DNA of 64,000 nt. It comes from Wocania_A spongiicola (GTDB taxonomy: Bacteria; Bacteroidota; Bacteroidia; Flavobacteriales; Flavobacteriaceae). Both the position numbers and the translations under genes were made by a program. Below are positions 9,086 to 16,634 of the stretch, piece by piece. The notes under the pieces were generated by a model that was not told where the DNA came from, made no database searches, and was given only the letters and a program-made list of their open reading frames with translations. The number at the start of each line of letters is the position of its first letter. The first letter of the stretch is position 1. The stretch is from NCBI RefSeq assembly GCF_023502325.1, contig NZ_JAMFLZ010000002.1:496001-560000 (forward strand). The letters run 5' to 3'.

Positions 9086-9514
9086 ATGAAAAATTCTATA
9101 TTATTTCTATTTGCTTTAATTTTAATTAGTTGCACATCAGATGATAATAAGGTCTTAATTGAAAACGAAGCGTTATTGGGGAAATGGAAAGTTATTGAAG
9201 TGCTAGTAGATCCAGGAGATGGAAGTGGTACTTTTCAACCAGCTACATACAACAGAACAGTTGAGTTTTTTAGTAACGCAATAGTAACAGCAAGTGGAAC
9301 TTTGTGTTTTCTGGGTTCAGAAAGTAATCCAAGTACTGGAACGTTTAAGTTAATTAGTACTAATGAAACAGATATTAATCATGATGGAGAAATAAAACCA
9401 AATGATTGCGGGTTTAGTGAAGCTAGAGTTTATTTTGATATTACTTCAAATAATGAGTTAATACTCTGGTATCCTTGTATTGAAGGATGCGGAGAAAAGT
9501 TTGAAAAAATATAA
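9086..9514 (+). CDS. Lipocalin-like lipoprotein
   Basis: The 142-residue protein has a lipoprotein signal ending ILISC (Cys16). The mature start ALLGKWKVIEV is the characteristic first strand of the small lipocalin-like (lipocalin_4/5 type) beta-barrel lipoproteins of Flavobacteria, followed by FEVFS-type strands and a C-terminal LILWYPC. Four cysteines in the C-terminal half (LCFLG, DCGF, PCIEGC) may form disulfides. Probably binds a small hydrophobic ligand or acts structurally in the outer membrane; the ligand is unknown. Confidence 0.7.
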   Translation: MKNSILFLFALILISCTSDDNKVLIENEALLGKWKVIEVLVDPGDGSGTFQPATYNRTVEFFSNAIVTASGTLCFLGSESNPSTGTFKLISTNETDINHDGEIKPNDCGFSEARVYFDITSNNELILWYPCIEGCGEKFEKI

Positions 9515-9520
9515 GAAGCT

Positions 9521-9916
9521 TTAAAGAGTTAACAACCAATTACGTTGAATTTTTTTAAATTTCTTTAACTCCTTGCGCAAAATTGGCAAAAAATCTTTTC
9601 CATTACTGTTAGAACGTTCTAAACGATATGAATTTTTATAAAGCATATTAGTAATACGTTTTAACGAAGCAATGTGCTTATGTCTTCTATCTGAATAACG
9701 TTCTAATTCTACATTTACAATTTCTGGAACTAAAGACACCGATTGCTGAACAATATCACCAGAAAAGTAAATATTTATATCTTCAGATCCATCATTTTTT
9801 AAAACAGATAAATCATAATTTAAATATGTAGATATGTTTTGAGATAGAGCAAAAATCTCCAGTGCTTTTTTATAAACCGGTAATTCCGATAGGTTTTGTG
9901 GGGTATTAGATAACAT
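9521..9916 (-). CDS. Four-helix-bundle-like protein, unknown function
   Basis: A 131-residue cytoplasmic, basic, all-helical protein. The opening LPVYKKALEIFALSQNISTYL recalls the first helix of the small four-helix-bundle proteins related to Avd and 23S rRNA intervening-sequence proteins, with later basic helices (SDRRHKHIASLKRITNMLYK). The similarity is by eye only. It converges with the lipocalin-like gene (6 bp apart) and is divergent from the Lrp-type regulator. Confidence 0.5.
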   Translation of the reverse strand: MLSNTPQNLSELPVYKKALEIFALSQNISTYLNYDLSVLKNDGSEDINIYFSGDIVQQSVSLVPEIVNVELERYSDRRHKHIASLKRITNMLYKNSYRLERSNSNGKDFLPILRKELKKFKKIQRNWLLTL

Positions 9917-9972
9917 GTTTCTTTTTCTAAAGCAATTTTATCAAAATTACTCACAACAATTCTAATTAGTCT

Positions 9973-10001
9973 TTTGATTTTAAAGTAAATATGTATATTT
10001 G
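9973..10001 (+). promoter_or_regulatory. Promoter of Lrp-type regulator gene
   Basis: TTTG at 9973-9976 and TATATTTG at 9994-10001, 17 bp apart, fit the Bacteroidota -33/-7 pattern, 37 bp before the ATG. Confidence 0.6.
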
Positions 10002-10038
10002 CTTTAAATATTAATGTTCTGTAGTTTGATTTCTTTAA

Positions 10039-10482
10039 ATGAGTATAGATAACCTAAATAAGAAGATTTTAAAGTGTTTACAACAAAACGCAAGGCAATC
10101 TAATGCAGAAATTGGAAGGCAAGTTGGGATTAGTTCTCCAGCTGTATCCGAACGCATAAAAAAAATGGAAGATATTGGGGTTATTGAAGATTATAAAGCG
10201 ATGGTTTCTCCTTTCGATTTGGGATATCAATTTAAAGCCATAATTACTTTACGTGCCTTTATGGGTAAATTAAAACCGTTCTTAGAAAAAGTAAAAACCT
10301 ATGACGAGGTTATAAATTGCTATCGTATTACAGGTGATGAGAACATTGTTATGGAAGTAGTTTTAAAAAATCAAAAACACTTAGAAATATTTATAGATCA
10401 GCTTATTAGTTACGGCGAAACAAAAACACAAATTGTTTTATCTCGTGTGGTAAAGCAGAAAGAGATTAAACCAATTGAATAA
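10039..10482 (+). CDS. Lrp/AsnC family transcriptional regulator
   Basis: The 147-residue protein has the two-domain Lrp layout: an N-terminal winged helix-turn-helix (ILKCLQQNARQSNAEIGRQVGIS...VSERIKKMEDIGVI, residues 9-48) and a C-terminal RAM ligand-sensing domain (~65-140; the VINCYRITGDENIVMEV strand is characteristic). Such proteins form octamers and respond to amino acids or similar small molecules. It ends 1 bp before the convergent DJ-1 gene stop. The target genes cannot be told from the sequence. Confidence 0.9.
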   Translation: MSIDNLNKKILKCLQQNARQSNAEIGRQVGISSPAVSERIKKMEDIGVIEDYKAMVSPFDLGYQFKAIITLRAFMGKLKPFLEKVKTYDEVINCYRITGDENIVMEVVLKNQKHLEIFIDQLISYGETKTQIVLSRVVKQKEIKPIE

Positions 10483-10483
10483 A

Positions 10484-11233
10484 TCACTCTTTATGAATTA
10501 CTAAATGGGGTACAGCTTCTAAATCCCAATCAATAACGAGTCCACCAGCTAACGATTGTGCTATTTTTTTGCCATATAAATATTCGCATAAATATAAAGA
10601 CGCTTCAAAACTTTTTGCACCACCAGCTGAGGTTATATATTTTCCATCATGTACAAAAAGTACATCTTTTCTAACATCTAGTTTGGGGAACATTTTGCGC
10701 ATGGTATCAATATCGCTAGGGAAGGTTGTAGACACACTATTATCCAACAGGCCAGCTTTAGCAAGCACAAAGGCACCATCGCAATGCGAGGTTATAAATT
10801 GTGCGCCTTTATCTACTTGTTTCACAAAATCGATCATAGCTTTATCTTCTAAATCTGTGTCTAAATGATGTTCGGCACTTGGCACAACTAGGATGTCTAT
10901 TTTTGGCAGTGTATCTTTTAAATAATTATAATCTGGAATAATTCGCATACCTTCAAAAGTAGTAATCGCTTTATCTGTATTGGCTACAGTAAATACATTC
11001 ATAGCCTTAATACTATCTCTAAAAATAGTGTGCTGAAAAATATCGAAAGGCGCTGTAAGTTCTGTGTTATAAACGCCTTCCATTATTAAAAACGCTACAT
11101 TGTATCGATTAGGTTCTAATTTTGGGAATTGCTTTTCAATTGAAGACTCTACATTATTCTTTCCTTTTCTTTCTTCTGAAAAATTACAACTCACAAACAG
11201 CATTGCAATTAAAAAATATAGTGTTTTTTTCAT
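10484..11233 (-). CDS. DJ-1/PfpI family lipoprotein
   Basis: A DJ-1/PfpI (class I amidotransferase-like fold) protein of 249 residues from the ATG at 11233; the frame opens further upstream, but this start gives a proper lipoprotein signal (MKKTLYF...LFVSC). The nucleophile-elbow Cys lies in ITSHCDGAFVLAKAG, with an upstream acidic residue in NVAFLIMEGVYNTEL, as in the ThiJ / isonitrile-hydratase / AraC-coupled subgroup. It is the last gene of a tight minus-strand operon, starting 2 bp after the VOC stop. Its export is unusual for this mostly cytoplasmic fold. Substrate unknown. Confidence 0.8.
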   Translation of the reverse strand: MKKTLYFLIAMLFVSCNFSEERKGKNNVESSIEKQFPKLEPNRYNVAFLIMEGVYNTELTAPFDIFQHTIFRDSIKAMNVFTVANTDKAITTFEGMRIIPDYNYLKDTLPKIDILVVPSAEHHLDTDLEDKAMIDFVKQVDKGAQFITSHCDGAFVLAKAGLLDNSVSTTFPSDIDTMRKMFPKLDVRKDVLFVHDGKYITSAGGAKSFEASLYLCEYLYGKKIAQSLAGGLVIDWDLEAVPHLVIHKE

Positions 11234-11235
11234 GT

Positions 11236-11613
11236 TTATTGTACGCGCCAAGGCGGATTTTTCCTGTTGTTACCAGCTTTGTAAAGTATAATATGGTTTC
11301 CGTCCAAATCATTTAAGTGTGCTTCTCGCCACAACCACATTTTATCTTCAGGCTCACTTGTAAATATAATGCCTTTTCTTTTTAGTTGTTTTACTAATTC
11401 ATCAAGATTATCATCTTCAAAATAAATTGTAATACCATGACCTTTAGGTAATTTATTTACTTGATGAATTGAAAATGTACTATTGCCATTAGGGCATTCA
11501 AATCTAACATACCCTGGAAGTGCATCTACAATTAGATGCAACCCCAAGGTTTGATAGAATTTAGTTGCGTTTACAACATCTAACGATGGTATAGTAATTT
11601 GATTTAAATCCAT
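11236..11613 (-). CDS. VOC (glyoxalase/bleomycin-resistance) superfamily protein
   Basis: A 125-residue single-module VOC protein from the ATG at 11613 (an upstream extension in the same frame would read basic low-complexity sequence inside the MFS gene, so is rejected). The pattern is typical: IPSLDVVNATKFYQTLGL at the start, FSIHQV, GITIYFEDDNLDELVKQLKRKGI, and the C-terminal REAHLNDLDGNHIILYKAG with the conserved D-P/L-DGN turn and a metal-site Glu/His. It overlaps the 3' end of the MFS gene by 10 bp, so it is translationally coupled. Possibly binds or modifies a toxic small molecule exported by the MFS protein. Confidence 0.8.
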   Translation of the reverse strand: MDLNQITIPSLDVVNATKFYQTLGLHLIVDALPGYVRFECPNGNSTFSIHQVNKLPKGHGITIYFEDDNLDELVKQLKRKGIIFTSEPEDKMWLWREAHLNDLDGNHIILYKAGNNRKNPPWRVQ

Positions 11614-12854
11614 AAAATTTCTTTTTCTTCTTTTCTTTCTTTTTCTTTTATCCTCTTTTTTGCATTTAGATATTGTCTTAAAAAGAACAAAAGGAAAACA
11701 CAAAGTGCAGCAAGACCAGTAATTATATACCATGTGTTTTCAAAGCCTAATTTATCTGTCATTTGTAAGCCAGCATTATGACCAAAAATATGAGCAATTG
11801 AAAATGAGATAGAATATAATGCCATATACTCGCCTTGATTTCCTTTTTTAGCTCTATCCATGGCAAAAGCATTAGAAAAAGGAAACGCTATCATTTCTCC
11901 AAACGTCATTAAAAGCATTCCAATTATCAATACGCCTGTCCAAGACGTAAAGTTTAAAATAATAAAACTTAATCCCGTTAAAATGCCACCGAAAAGCATT
12001 AATCCAGTTTTAGTAAATGTTGTATTTTCTAACCATTTTATTAGAGGCATTTCAAATGCAAAAATTAAAAACCCGTTCAACCCCAAGAGGACTCCAATTT
12101 CTGTCACGGATAAATCATGTACATCTTTGTAATAGATTGGCATTGTTGAGAAGTATTGTAAAAATACCACTCCAAAAAGCACCATAGCTATTAAAAATAT
12201 TAAAAAGGCTTTGTCGTGGTAAGCCGATTTTGGGTTCTCAACTTTTATGTCATCCAATGTTTTTGTTGTTTTTGGATTCAATACATTTATTAAAACTAAT
12301 GTTGCTAAAATACATGTAATACCATCTACCCAGAATAACCCGCCATAGCTTAAAGTTGTTATTATAAGACCTCCAATTGCAGGACCAGCTGAAAACCCAA
12401 GATTAATAGCTAGTCTAATTAAAGTAACCGACCGTGTTTTGTTTTCTGGTTTGCTATATGCGCTTAATGCTACAAACATGGCTGGTCTAAACATGTCTGC
12501 CACCAACATTACTAAAAATATACCTAAACTAAATGATACAAAGGTTATTAAAAATTGTAATGCAATAAATAACAAACCAGTAGCTAGTAAACTAAATGTC
12601 ATTACTTTATAATAACCAATTTTATCAGTTAATTTACCGCCTAACCAAGATCCAATTACTGAACCTAAACCAAAAGCACTCATTATCCATGCTACATTGC
12701 TTAAAGAAAAATCAAGACTTTCTTTAAGGTAAAGCGATAAGAACGGAATTACCATAGTCCCGGCTCTATTGATTAGTGTTATTAAAGCGAGCCACCACAC
12801 TTCTCGAGAAAGGCCGCTAAATGTGTTTAGATAATTGTTAAATAGTGTTTTCAT
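11604..12854 (-). CDS. MFS efflux-type transporter
   Basis: A 416-residue major facilitator superfamily protein with about 12 membrane helices. The first-half MFS motif A is visible in loop 2-3 (GSWLGGKLTDKIGYYK), and motif elements recur after helix 5 (AGPAIGGLI). The C-terminus ends in a highly basic, Lys/Glu-rich tail. Layout resembles drug-H+ antiporters of the MDR type. First gene of the MFS-VOC-DJ-1 operon. A strong terminator and a small reading frame lie upstream on the same strand and may attenuate it (see leader at 12924-13089). Substrate unknown. Confidence 0.85.
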   Translation of the reverse strand: MKTLFNNYLNTFSGLSREVWWLALITLINRAGTMVIPFLSLYLKESLDFSLSNVAWIMSAFGLGSVIGSWLGGKLTDKIGYYKVMTFSLLATGLLFIALQFLITFVSFSLGIFLVMLVADMFRPAMFVALSAYSKPENKTRSVTLIRLAINLGFSAGPAIGGLIITTLSYGGLFWVDGITCILATLVLINVLNPKTTKTLDDIKVENPKSAYHDKAFLIFLIAMVLFGVVFLQYFSTMPIYYKDVHDLSVTEIGVLLGLNGFLIFAFEMPLIKWLENTTFTKTGLMLFGGILTGLSFIILNFTSWTGVLIIGMLLMTFGEMIAFPFSNAFAMDRAKKGNQGEYMALYSISFSIAHIFGHNAGLQMTDKLGFENTWYIITGLAALCVFLLFFLRQYLNAKKRIKEKERKEEKEILWI

Positions 12855-12923
12855 TAGTACTGATTGTTCAAATTGTTTCTACATATTTTGATTTTAAGTT
12901 AAAGTCTTTAATAGACTAAAAAT

Positions 12924-12953
12924 AAAAAGTCCGACTGTGAAGTCGGACTTTTT
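12924..12953 (-). terminator. Strong terminator in the leader of the MFS operon
   Basis: A perfect 12-bp inverted repeat (AAAAAGTCCGAC with GTCGGACTTTTT) and a 6-nt loop. It lies between divergent genes, so no annotated gene runs into it from either side; on the minus strand it stands 70 bp before the MFS start. The arm read first on the minus strand (12953-12942) can alternatively pair with 13004-12996. Confidence 0.75.
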
Positions 12954-12978
12954 AATATTGTAATATTTTATAATCATA

Positions 12979-13062
12979 TCACCACAATATATAATAAGCC
13001 CAACATCTTGTCTTTAAACAAGAGGTCCATTGCTTTCTATAAATAGTGACGTTATTACGCAT
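12979..13062 (-). CDS. Possible 27-residue leader peptide
   Basis: An ATG at 13062 follows an A-rich stretch, the usual Bacteroidota start context, and the frame stops with TGA 26 bp before the terminator. The peptide (MRNNVTIYRKQWTSCLKTR then CWAYYILW) has three Trp, three Tyr and two Cys. Codons 20-23 contain the antiterminator 9-mer. A frame this short can arise by chance; its place between a promoter box and a switchable terminator is the reason to list it. Confidence 0.35.
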   Translation of the reverse strand: MRNNVTIYRKQWTSCLKTRCWAYYILW

Positions 13063-13109
13063 TTTTTCTTTTTGTATACCACAAAGCTATATAAAATATT
13101 CTTAAGTTG

Positions 13110-13117
13110 TACTTTTG
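13110..13117 (+). promoter_or_regulatory. -7 promoter box before cytochrome P450 gene
   Basis: TACTTTTG fits TAnnTTTG and lies 61 bp before the ATG at 13179. It overlaps the first codons of the longer open frame that begins with TTG at 13107, which supports the later start. No clear -33 element. Confidence 0.4.
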
Positions 13118-13178
13118 GAATAGAAATATTTTAAAAAAATATTTTAATAATGATTTATATTTTAGAGCTAAAATATTT

Positions 13179-14597
13179 ATGCATCGTAAAGAGTTAATTA
13201 AAATAAAGGATTTATCATCACCTAAAGGACATTCTATATTGGGGCATTTACCTCAATTTAATACACATAATAAACATCAGGTTTTAGAGCGTTGGGTTGA
13301 TGAATGCGGTGATTTATTTAAAATAAATTTTGTAGGCAAAGAGTTTATTGTTTCGGCTAAACCATCTTTAAATAATACAATTTTAAGATTACGACCAGAA
13401 AAATTTAAACGTTTCTCCAAAATTGATGAGATTTTAAAAGAAATGGGAGTTTCTGGAGTTTTTAATGCCGAAGGAGCTCATTGGAAACGACATAGAAAAC
13501 CAATAGCAGAGGCCTTAAATATGCAACATGTAAAAGGGTATTATCCTATTATTTTAGATAAAACGAATAGTTTACTTGATAAATTTAAAACATATTCAAA
13601 AGAAAATATTGCTATAGATGTTCAAAAAGAGCTTATGCTTTTTACTATTGATATTACAACTGAAATAGCATTTGGACATAAATTAGATACTATAAATAAT
13701 GCTGATAATAGTTTTCAAAAACACTTGGAAGTTATTTTTCCTATGATAAATGAACGTATTACAGCACCAATACCTATTTGGCGATTTATAAAGCGTAAAA
13801 AAGATGAGGTTTTACAAAAATCAATAAATGCTATTGAAAAAATAATTTATGAGTTTATTGATGAATCAAGAAATAAAATAAAAAATAATCCAGAATTAAA
13901 AGCGCAACCATCAAACTTTTTAGAAGCCCTTTTATTAGCAAATGAAAATGATGTTTTTAATGATGAAGAAGTTTACGGAAATATTTTTACTATGCTTTTA
14001 GCAGGAGAAGATACAACGTCGAACTCTATATCATGGACTTTGTTTTATTTATCTCAGCACCCCGAAGTAGTTAATAAAATTAGAGAAGAAGCTAATACGG
14101 TATACTTTAATGATGATGCTCCAGCAAGTTTTGAAAAGCTTTCAGAATTGAAATACACTAATGCGGTGGTACAAGAGGCTATAAGGTTAAAACCAACAAC
14201 TCCTCAATTGTATTTTGAAGCAAATGAGGATATTGAAATAGAAGGATTGCTTATACCCAAAAACGGTAAAGTGATTTTACAAAATAAAGTGGCTCAAACT
14301 AGCGAAGCGTATTTTACAAACGCTAATTCGTTTGAACCAGAACGATGGTTGGTTAGCGAGTGCCCAATGCATAAAAAACATTCTCCGCAAGTTATAAAAG
14401 CTTTTGGTGGAGGGCCTCGTTATTGCCCTGGAATGTTTTTGGCAATAAACGAAATGGTTACACTGGTTTCTACACTTTGCAAACATTTTAATTTCAAATT
14501 AGCGGTAAAACCTGAAGAAATTGTTGAGCAGTTCGAGTTTACAATGTATCCTAAAAATCTTTTAGTCGAGTTTATAAATATTAAGTCTAAAAACTAA
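13179..14597 (+). CDS. Cytochrome P450
   Basis: A 472-residue soluble haem monooxygenase. Landmarks: I-helix oxygen-activation motif AGEDTTS (275-281), K-helix ExxR (Glu333, Arg336 in EAIRLKP), the PERW segment, and the haem loop FGGGPRYCPG with the thiolate Cys416. ATG 13179 is preferred over TTG 13107; it gives a normal length and follows a promoter box. Substrate is unknown; the family layout (no N-terminal anchor, EPERWL) resembles the bacterial CYP102/CYP110-like fatty-acid or terpenoid hydroxylases, but I cannot place it. No ferredoxin or reductase gene adjoins. A DUF1684 lipoprotein gene follows 12 bp downstream. Confidence 0.93.
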   Translation: MHRKELIKIKDLSSPKGHSILGHLPQFNTHNKHQVLERWVDECGDLFKINFVGKEFIVSAKPSLNNTILRLRPEKFKRFSKIDEILKEMGVSGVFNAEGAHWKRHRKPIAEALNMQHVKGYYPIILDKTNSLLDKFKTYSKENIAIDVQKELMLFTIDITTEIAFGHKLDTINNADNSFQKHLEVIFPMINERITAPIPIWRFIKRKKDEVLQKSINAIEKIIYEFIDESRNKIKNNPELKAQPSNFLEALLLANENDVFNDEEVYGNIFTMLLAGEDTTSNSISWTLFYLSQHPEVVNKIREEANTVYFNDDAPASFEKLSELKYTNAVVQEAIRLKPTTPQLYFEANEDIEIEGLLIPKNGKVILQNKVAQTSEAYFTNANSFEPERWLVSECPMHKKHSPQVIKAFGGGPRYCPGMFLAINEMVTLVSTLCKHFNFKLAVKPEEIVEQFEFTMYPKNLLVEFINIKSKN

Positions 14598-14609
14598 TTC
14601 TATATAAAA

Positions 14610-15215
14610 ATGAAATCATTATTTGCTCTAAGTTTTTGTGTTATCTGTTTTACAAGTTGCGCTCAAAAAAAGCAACCATTAAAAGGAGAAACCGAGTTTC
14701 AACGTGAAATAAATGCTGAATATAAAGATGCCACAGCATCACCTTTAAAAGATAAGGACAGAAAAAAGTTTGAAGGTTTAGATTTTTTTAAGTTCGATTC
14801 TACTTATGTAGTAATTGCAAGTTTTAAAAGAACTCCAAACGAGAAAGTTTTTAAAATGAAAACCACAACAGATAGAACTCCAGAATATGTTAAATACGGT
14901 GTATTGAATTTTAGTTTAAAAGGAGAAAACTTCACCTTAAATATATATCAAAATCAAGGGTTAATAGAAAAAGAGGGCTATGAAGATTATTTGTTTTTAC
15001 CTTTTTTAGATGAAACCAATGGATTAGAAAGTTATGGTGGCGGACGCTATATTGATACAAGAATTCCTGAAGGTGATACTATGGTAATAGATTTTAATAG
15101 AGCCTATAACCCTTATTGTGCTTATAACGATAAATATTCTTGTCCAATTGTACCAAGAAAAAACTATTTAAAAACAAGGATAGAAGCTGGTGTTAAAGCT
15201 TTTGATAAGCATTGA
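14610..15215 (+). CDS. DUF1684 family lipoprotein
   Basis: The 201-residue protein has a lipoprotein signal (CFTSC, Cys16) and then matches DUF1684 landmarks: early FQREIN, SPLKDKDRKKFEGLDFF, RTPEYVKYGVLNFSL, a YLFLPFLDETNG..SYGGGRYID segment, and the C-terminal DFNRAYNPYCAYNDKYSCPIVPR. The family has no firm function. It follows the P450 gene by 12 bp and is probably co-transcribed with it. Confidence 0.85.
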   Translation: MKSLFALSFCVICFTSCAQKKQPLKGETEFQREINAEYKDATASPLKDKDRKKFEGLDFFKFDSTYVVIASFKRTPNEKVFKMKTTTDRTPEYVKYGVLNFSLKGENFTLNIYQNQGLIEKEGYEDYLFLPFLDETNGLESYGGGRYIDTRIPEGDTMVIDFNRAYNPYCAYNDKYSCPIVPRKNYLKTRIEAGVKAFDKH

Positions 15216-15227
15216 AGTATGTGAAGT

Positions 15228-15366
15228 TCGTTTAACGTTTATATATGGAATGTTGCGTGTTATTGTACGAGAATTTTTCCGAATGAAAATCAGAAATTAA
15301 TAACGAGTAACTAACTTTGGTCTAGCTAAAACTAGTAAATTTTTATATAGGGTGTTGTAGGTTGGC
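15228..15366. repeat. Possible intergenic repeat element
   Basis: The gap after the DUF1684 gene begins and ends with related segments: TATATGGAATGTTGCGTG (15243-15260) and TATATAGGGTGTTGTAGG (15345-15362), with a TCTAGC/GCTAAAACTAG hairpin-like stretch in between. It resembles intergenic repeats I recall from other flavobacterial genomes. No second copy occurs in this window. Confidence 0.25.
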
Positions 15367-15371
15367 TTTTC

Positions 15372-16169
15372 TCAATTCAGTTTTTTAAGTTCGTTATCAA
15401 TCTGCATATGTATTTGTTCTAATTGTTGAGCATATCTATCTGTATCTTCTTTAATTGCTTTTCTGAATAGTTCAAATGCTTGGACTCTAAGTTTTGAATA
15501 TTTTAGTAAAATTTCGTTTTGTTTTATTAGTTCAGATGGTAAACCTTCAAACTGATTTGTTTTATTAATTATCTTAATATTTTCCTTCCACTTTGGAATT
15601 GTTTTCTCGTCCAACTCTTTAAGTAAAGAATAGTTTGTTCCCGTATTTAAATTATCGTAAAAGATTAAAGTTTCATTTTCATTTTTTGAAAATTGAGCAA
15701 GTTTTGCGTCATATTTCTCATATAACTCGTTATCTGTAGATAAGAAAGCATAACTGAATATTCCAATTCCAAGTATTAGTAAGGAAATGAATCCTATTCC
15801 AGCAGCTCGCCAACCAGAAAAAAAAGAGTTATTATGTTCTTTATGAGATTTAAGAATATCTCCTTGTTTCCACTCAACAATTCCCCAAATAATTCCTGTG
15901 TATATTATTGGAATTAATTGTTGAGGAATTTTGTCAATTATATTTTCGGGAATCATAAATATTCCGCCAAAAAGTATTATTGTAGAAATAATTCCAATAA
16001 TTAAAGAATAACGTCCTTCAGTTGGTTTATCTATTGCTTTAAAATTTTCACCTATTAAATATCCTGCAGCAAGAGGTCCGCCTAAGAATGTTGCACCACT
16101 AATTGCTTTTGAGGAATATAACTTAACGTCTTTTGTGTTATTTTCTATTTCGAATTTTGTTTCTATCAT
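15372..16169 (-). CDS. Membrane protein of unknown function
   Basis: The 265-residue protein has an N-terminal cytoplasmic stretch, a Gly-rich SGATFLGGPLAAGYL segment, about three to four membrane helices (~55-73, 83-98, 122-143) and a charged helical C-terminal half (~150-265) likely outside the membrane or coiled-coil. No family is recognised. Flanking sequence shows no operon: gaps of 156 bp and 91 bp separate it from its neighbours. Confidence 0.65.
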   Translation of the reverse strand: MIETKFEIENNTKDVKLYSSKAISGATFLGGPLAAGYLIGENFKAIDKPTEGRYSLIIGIISTIILFGGIFMIPENIIDKIPQQLIPIIYTGIIWGIVEWKQGDILKSHKEHNNSFFSGWRAAGIGFISLLILGIGIFSYAFLSTDNELYEKYDAKLAQFSKNENETLIFYDNLNTGTNYSLLKELDEKTIPKWKENIKIINKTNQFEGLPSELIKQNEILLKYSKLRVQAFELFRKAIKEDTDRYAQQLEQIHMQIDNELKKLN

Positions 16170-16260
16170 TTTTTAGTTTGTAGATAATGTTTTTCAAGTA
16201 TATGAATCTGTTTTAACAATTTATATATAACATTAAACGTTTTTCTAATAAAGTCAAGCT

Positions 16261-16626
16261 TTACTTCACCAAAAACATTCCTAAAAACACTGCTAAAAAA
16301 CCAATTACAAAACTGGCAATAGTGTATAAAGCAAAACTTGTAAAGTCCCCAGATTTTAAAAATACATGGTTTTCATAAGCAAAAGTAGAGAAGGTCGTAA
16401 AGCCTCCACAAAATCCTGTAGCTAATAACAAAGTTTGGCTTTGAGTTAGTGAATCATTTTTAGCAGCAAACCCTAAAATAATTCCAATAAGTAAACTGCC
16501 TATAATGTTTGCAGCAAAAGTGCCGTAAGGTATTCCAGTAGTAGTAGAGTTTAAATATTTACCAATTAAAAAGCGTAGTACGCTACCAAAACCACCACCA
16601 ACAAAAACCAATAAAACTTGCTTCAT
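16261..16626 (-). CDS. crcB: Fluoride ion channel CrcB/Fluc
   Basis: A 121-residue four-helix membrane protein; it works as a dual-topology dimer that exports fluoride. Family motifs are all present: GGGFGSVLRFLIG, GTFAANIIGSLLIG with the polar-track Asn, and the filter region TGFCGGFTTFSTF. It lies 8 bp after the SRPBCC/GyrI-like gene and must share its transcript. I looked upstream of both genes for a fluoride riboswitch and saw none. Confidence 0.93.
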   Translation of the reverse strand: MKQVLLVFVGGGFGSVLRFLIGKYLNSTTTGIPYGTFAANIIGSLLIGIILGFAAKNDSLTQSQTLLLATGFCGGFTTFSTFAYENHVFLKSGDFTSFALYTIASFVIGFLAVFLGMFLVK

Positions 16627-16634
16627 TTATGGAG

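Larger units (their letters stand above)
12924..13089 (-). promoter_or_regulatory. Putative attenuator leader of MFS-VOC-DJ-1 operon
   Basis: Minus-strand order: TAGCTTTG (13089-13082), fitting the -7 consensus; a 27-codon frame (13062-12979); inside it a small hairpin with arms CTTGT and ACAAG (13022-13007) and then GTTGGGCTT (13004-12996). This 9-mer can pair along its whole length, with two G-U pairs, to AAGTCCGAC (12950-12942), the first arm of the terminator. That would make a terminator/antiterminator switch in which a ribosome stalled early in the leader frame leaves the antiterminator free. The elements are seen; the regulation is inference. No -33 box is visible. Confidence 0.4.

Noticed and set aside
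11614..11733. N-terminal extension of the VOC protein with a run of Lys and Arg
   Set aside because: It is the 3' end of the MFS gene read in another frame; VOC homology begins at the ATG 11613.
13107..13178. TTG start of the P450 gene giving 24 more residues
   Set aside because: Overlaps a -7 box; the extra residues look like translated AT-rich leader and the ATG at 13179 gives a normal length.
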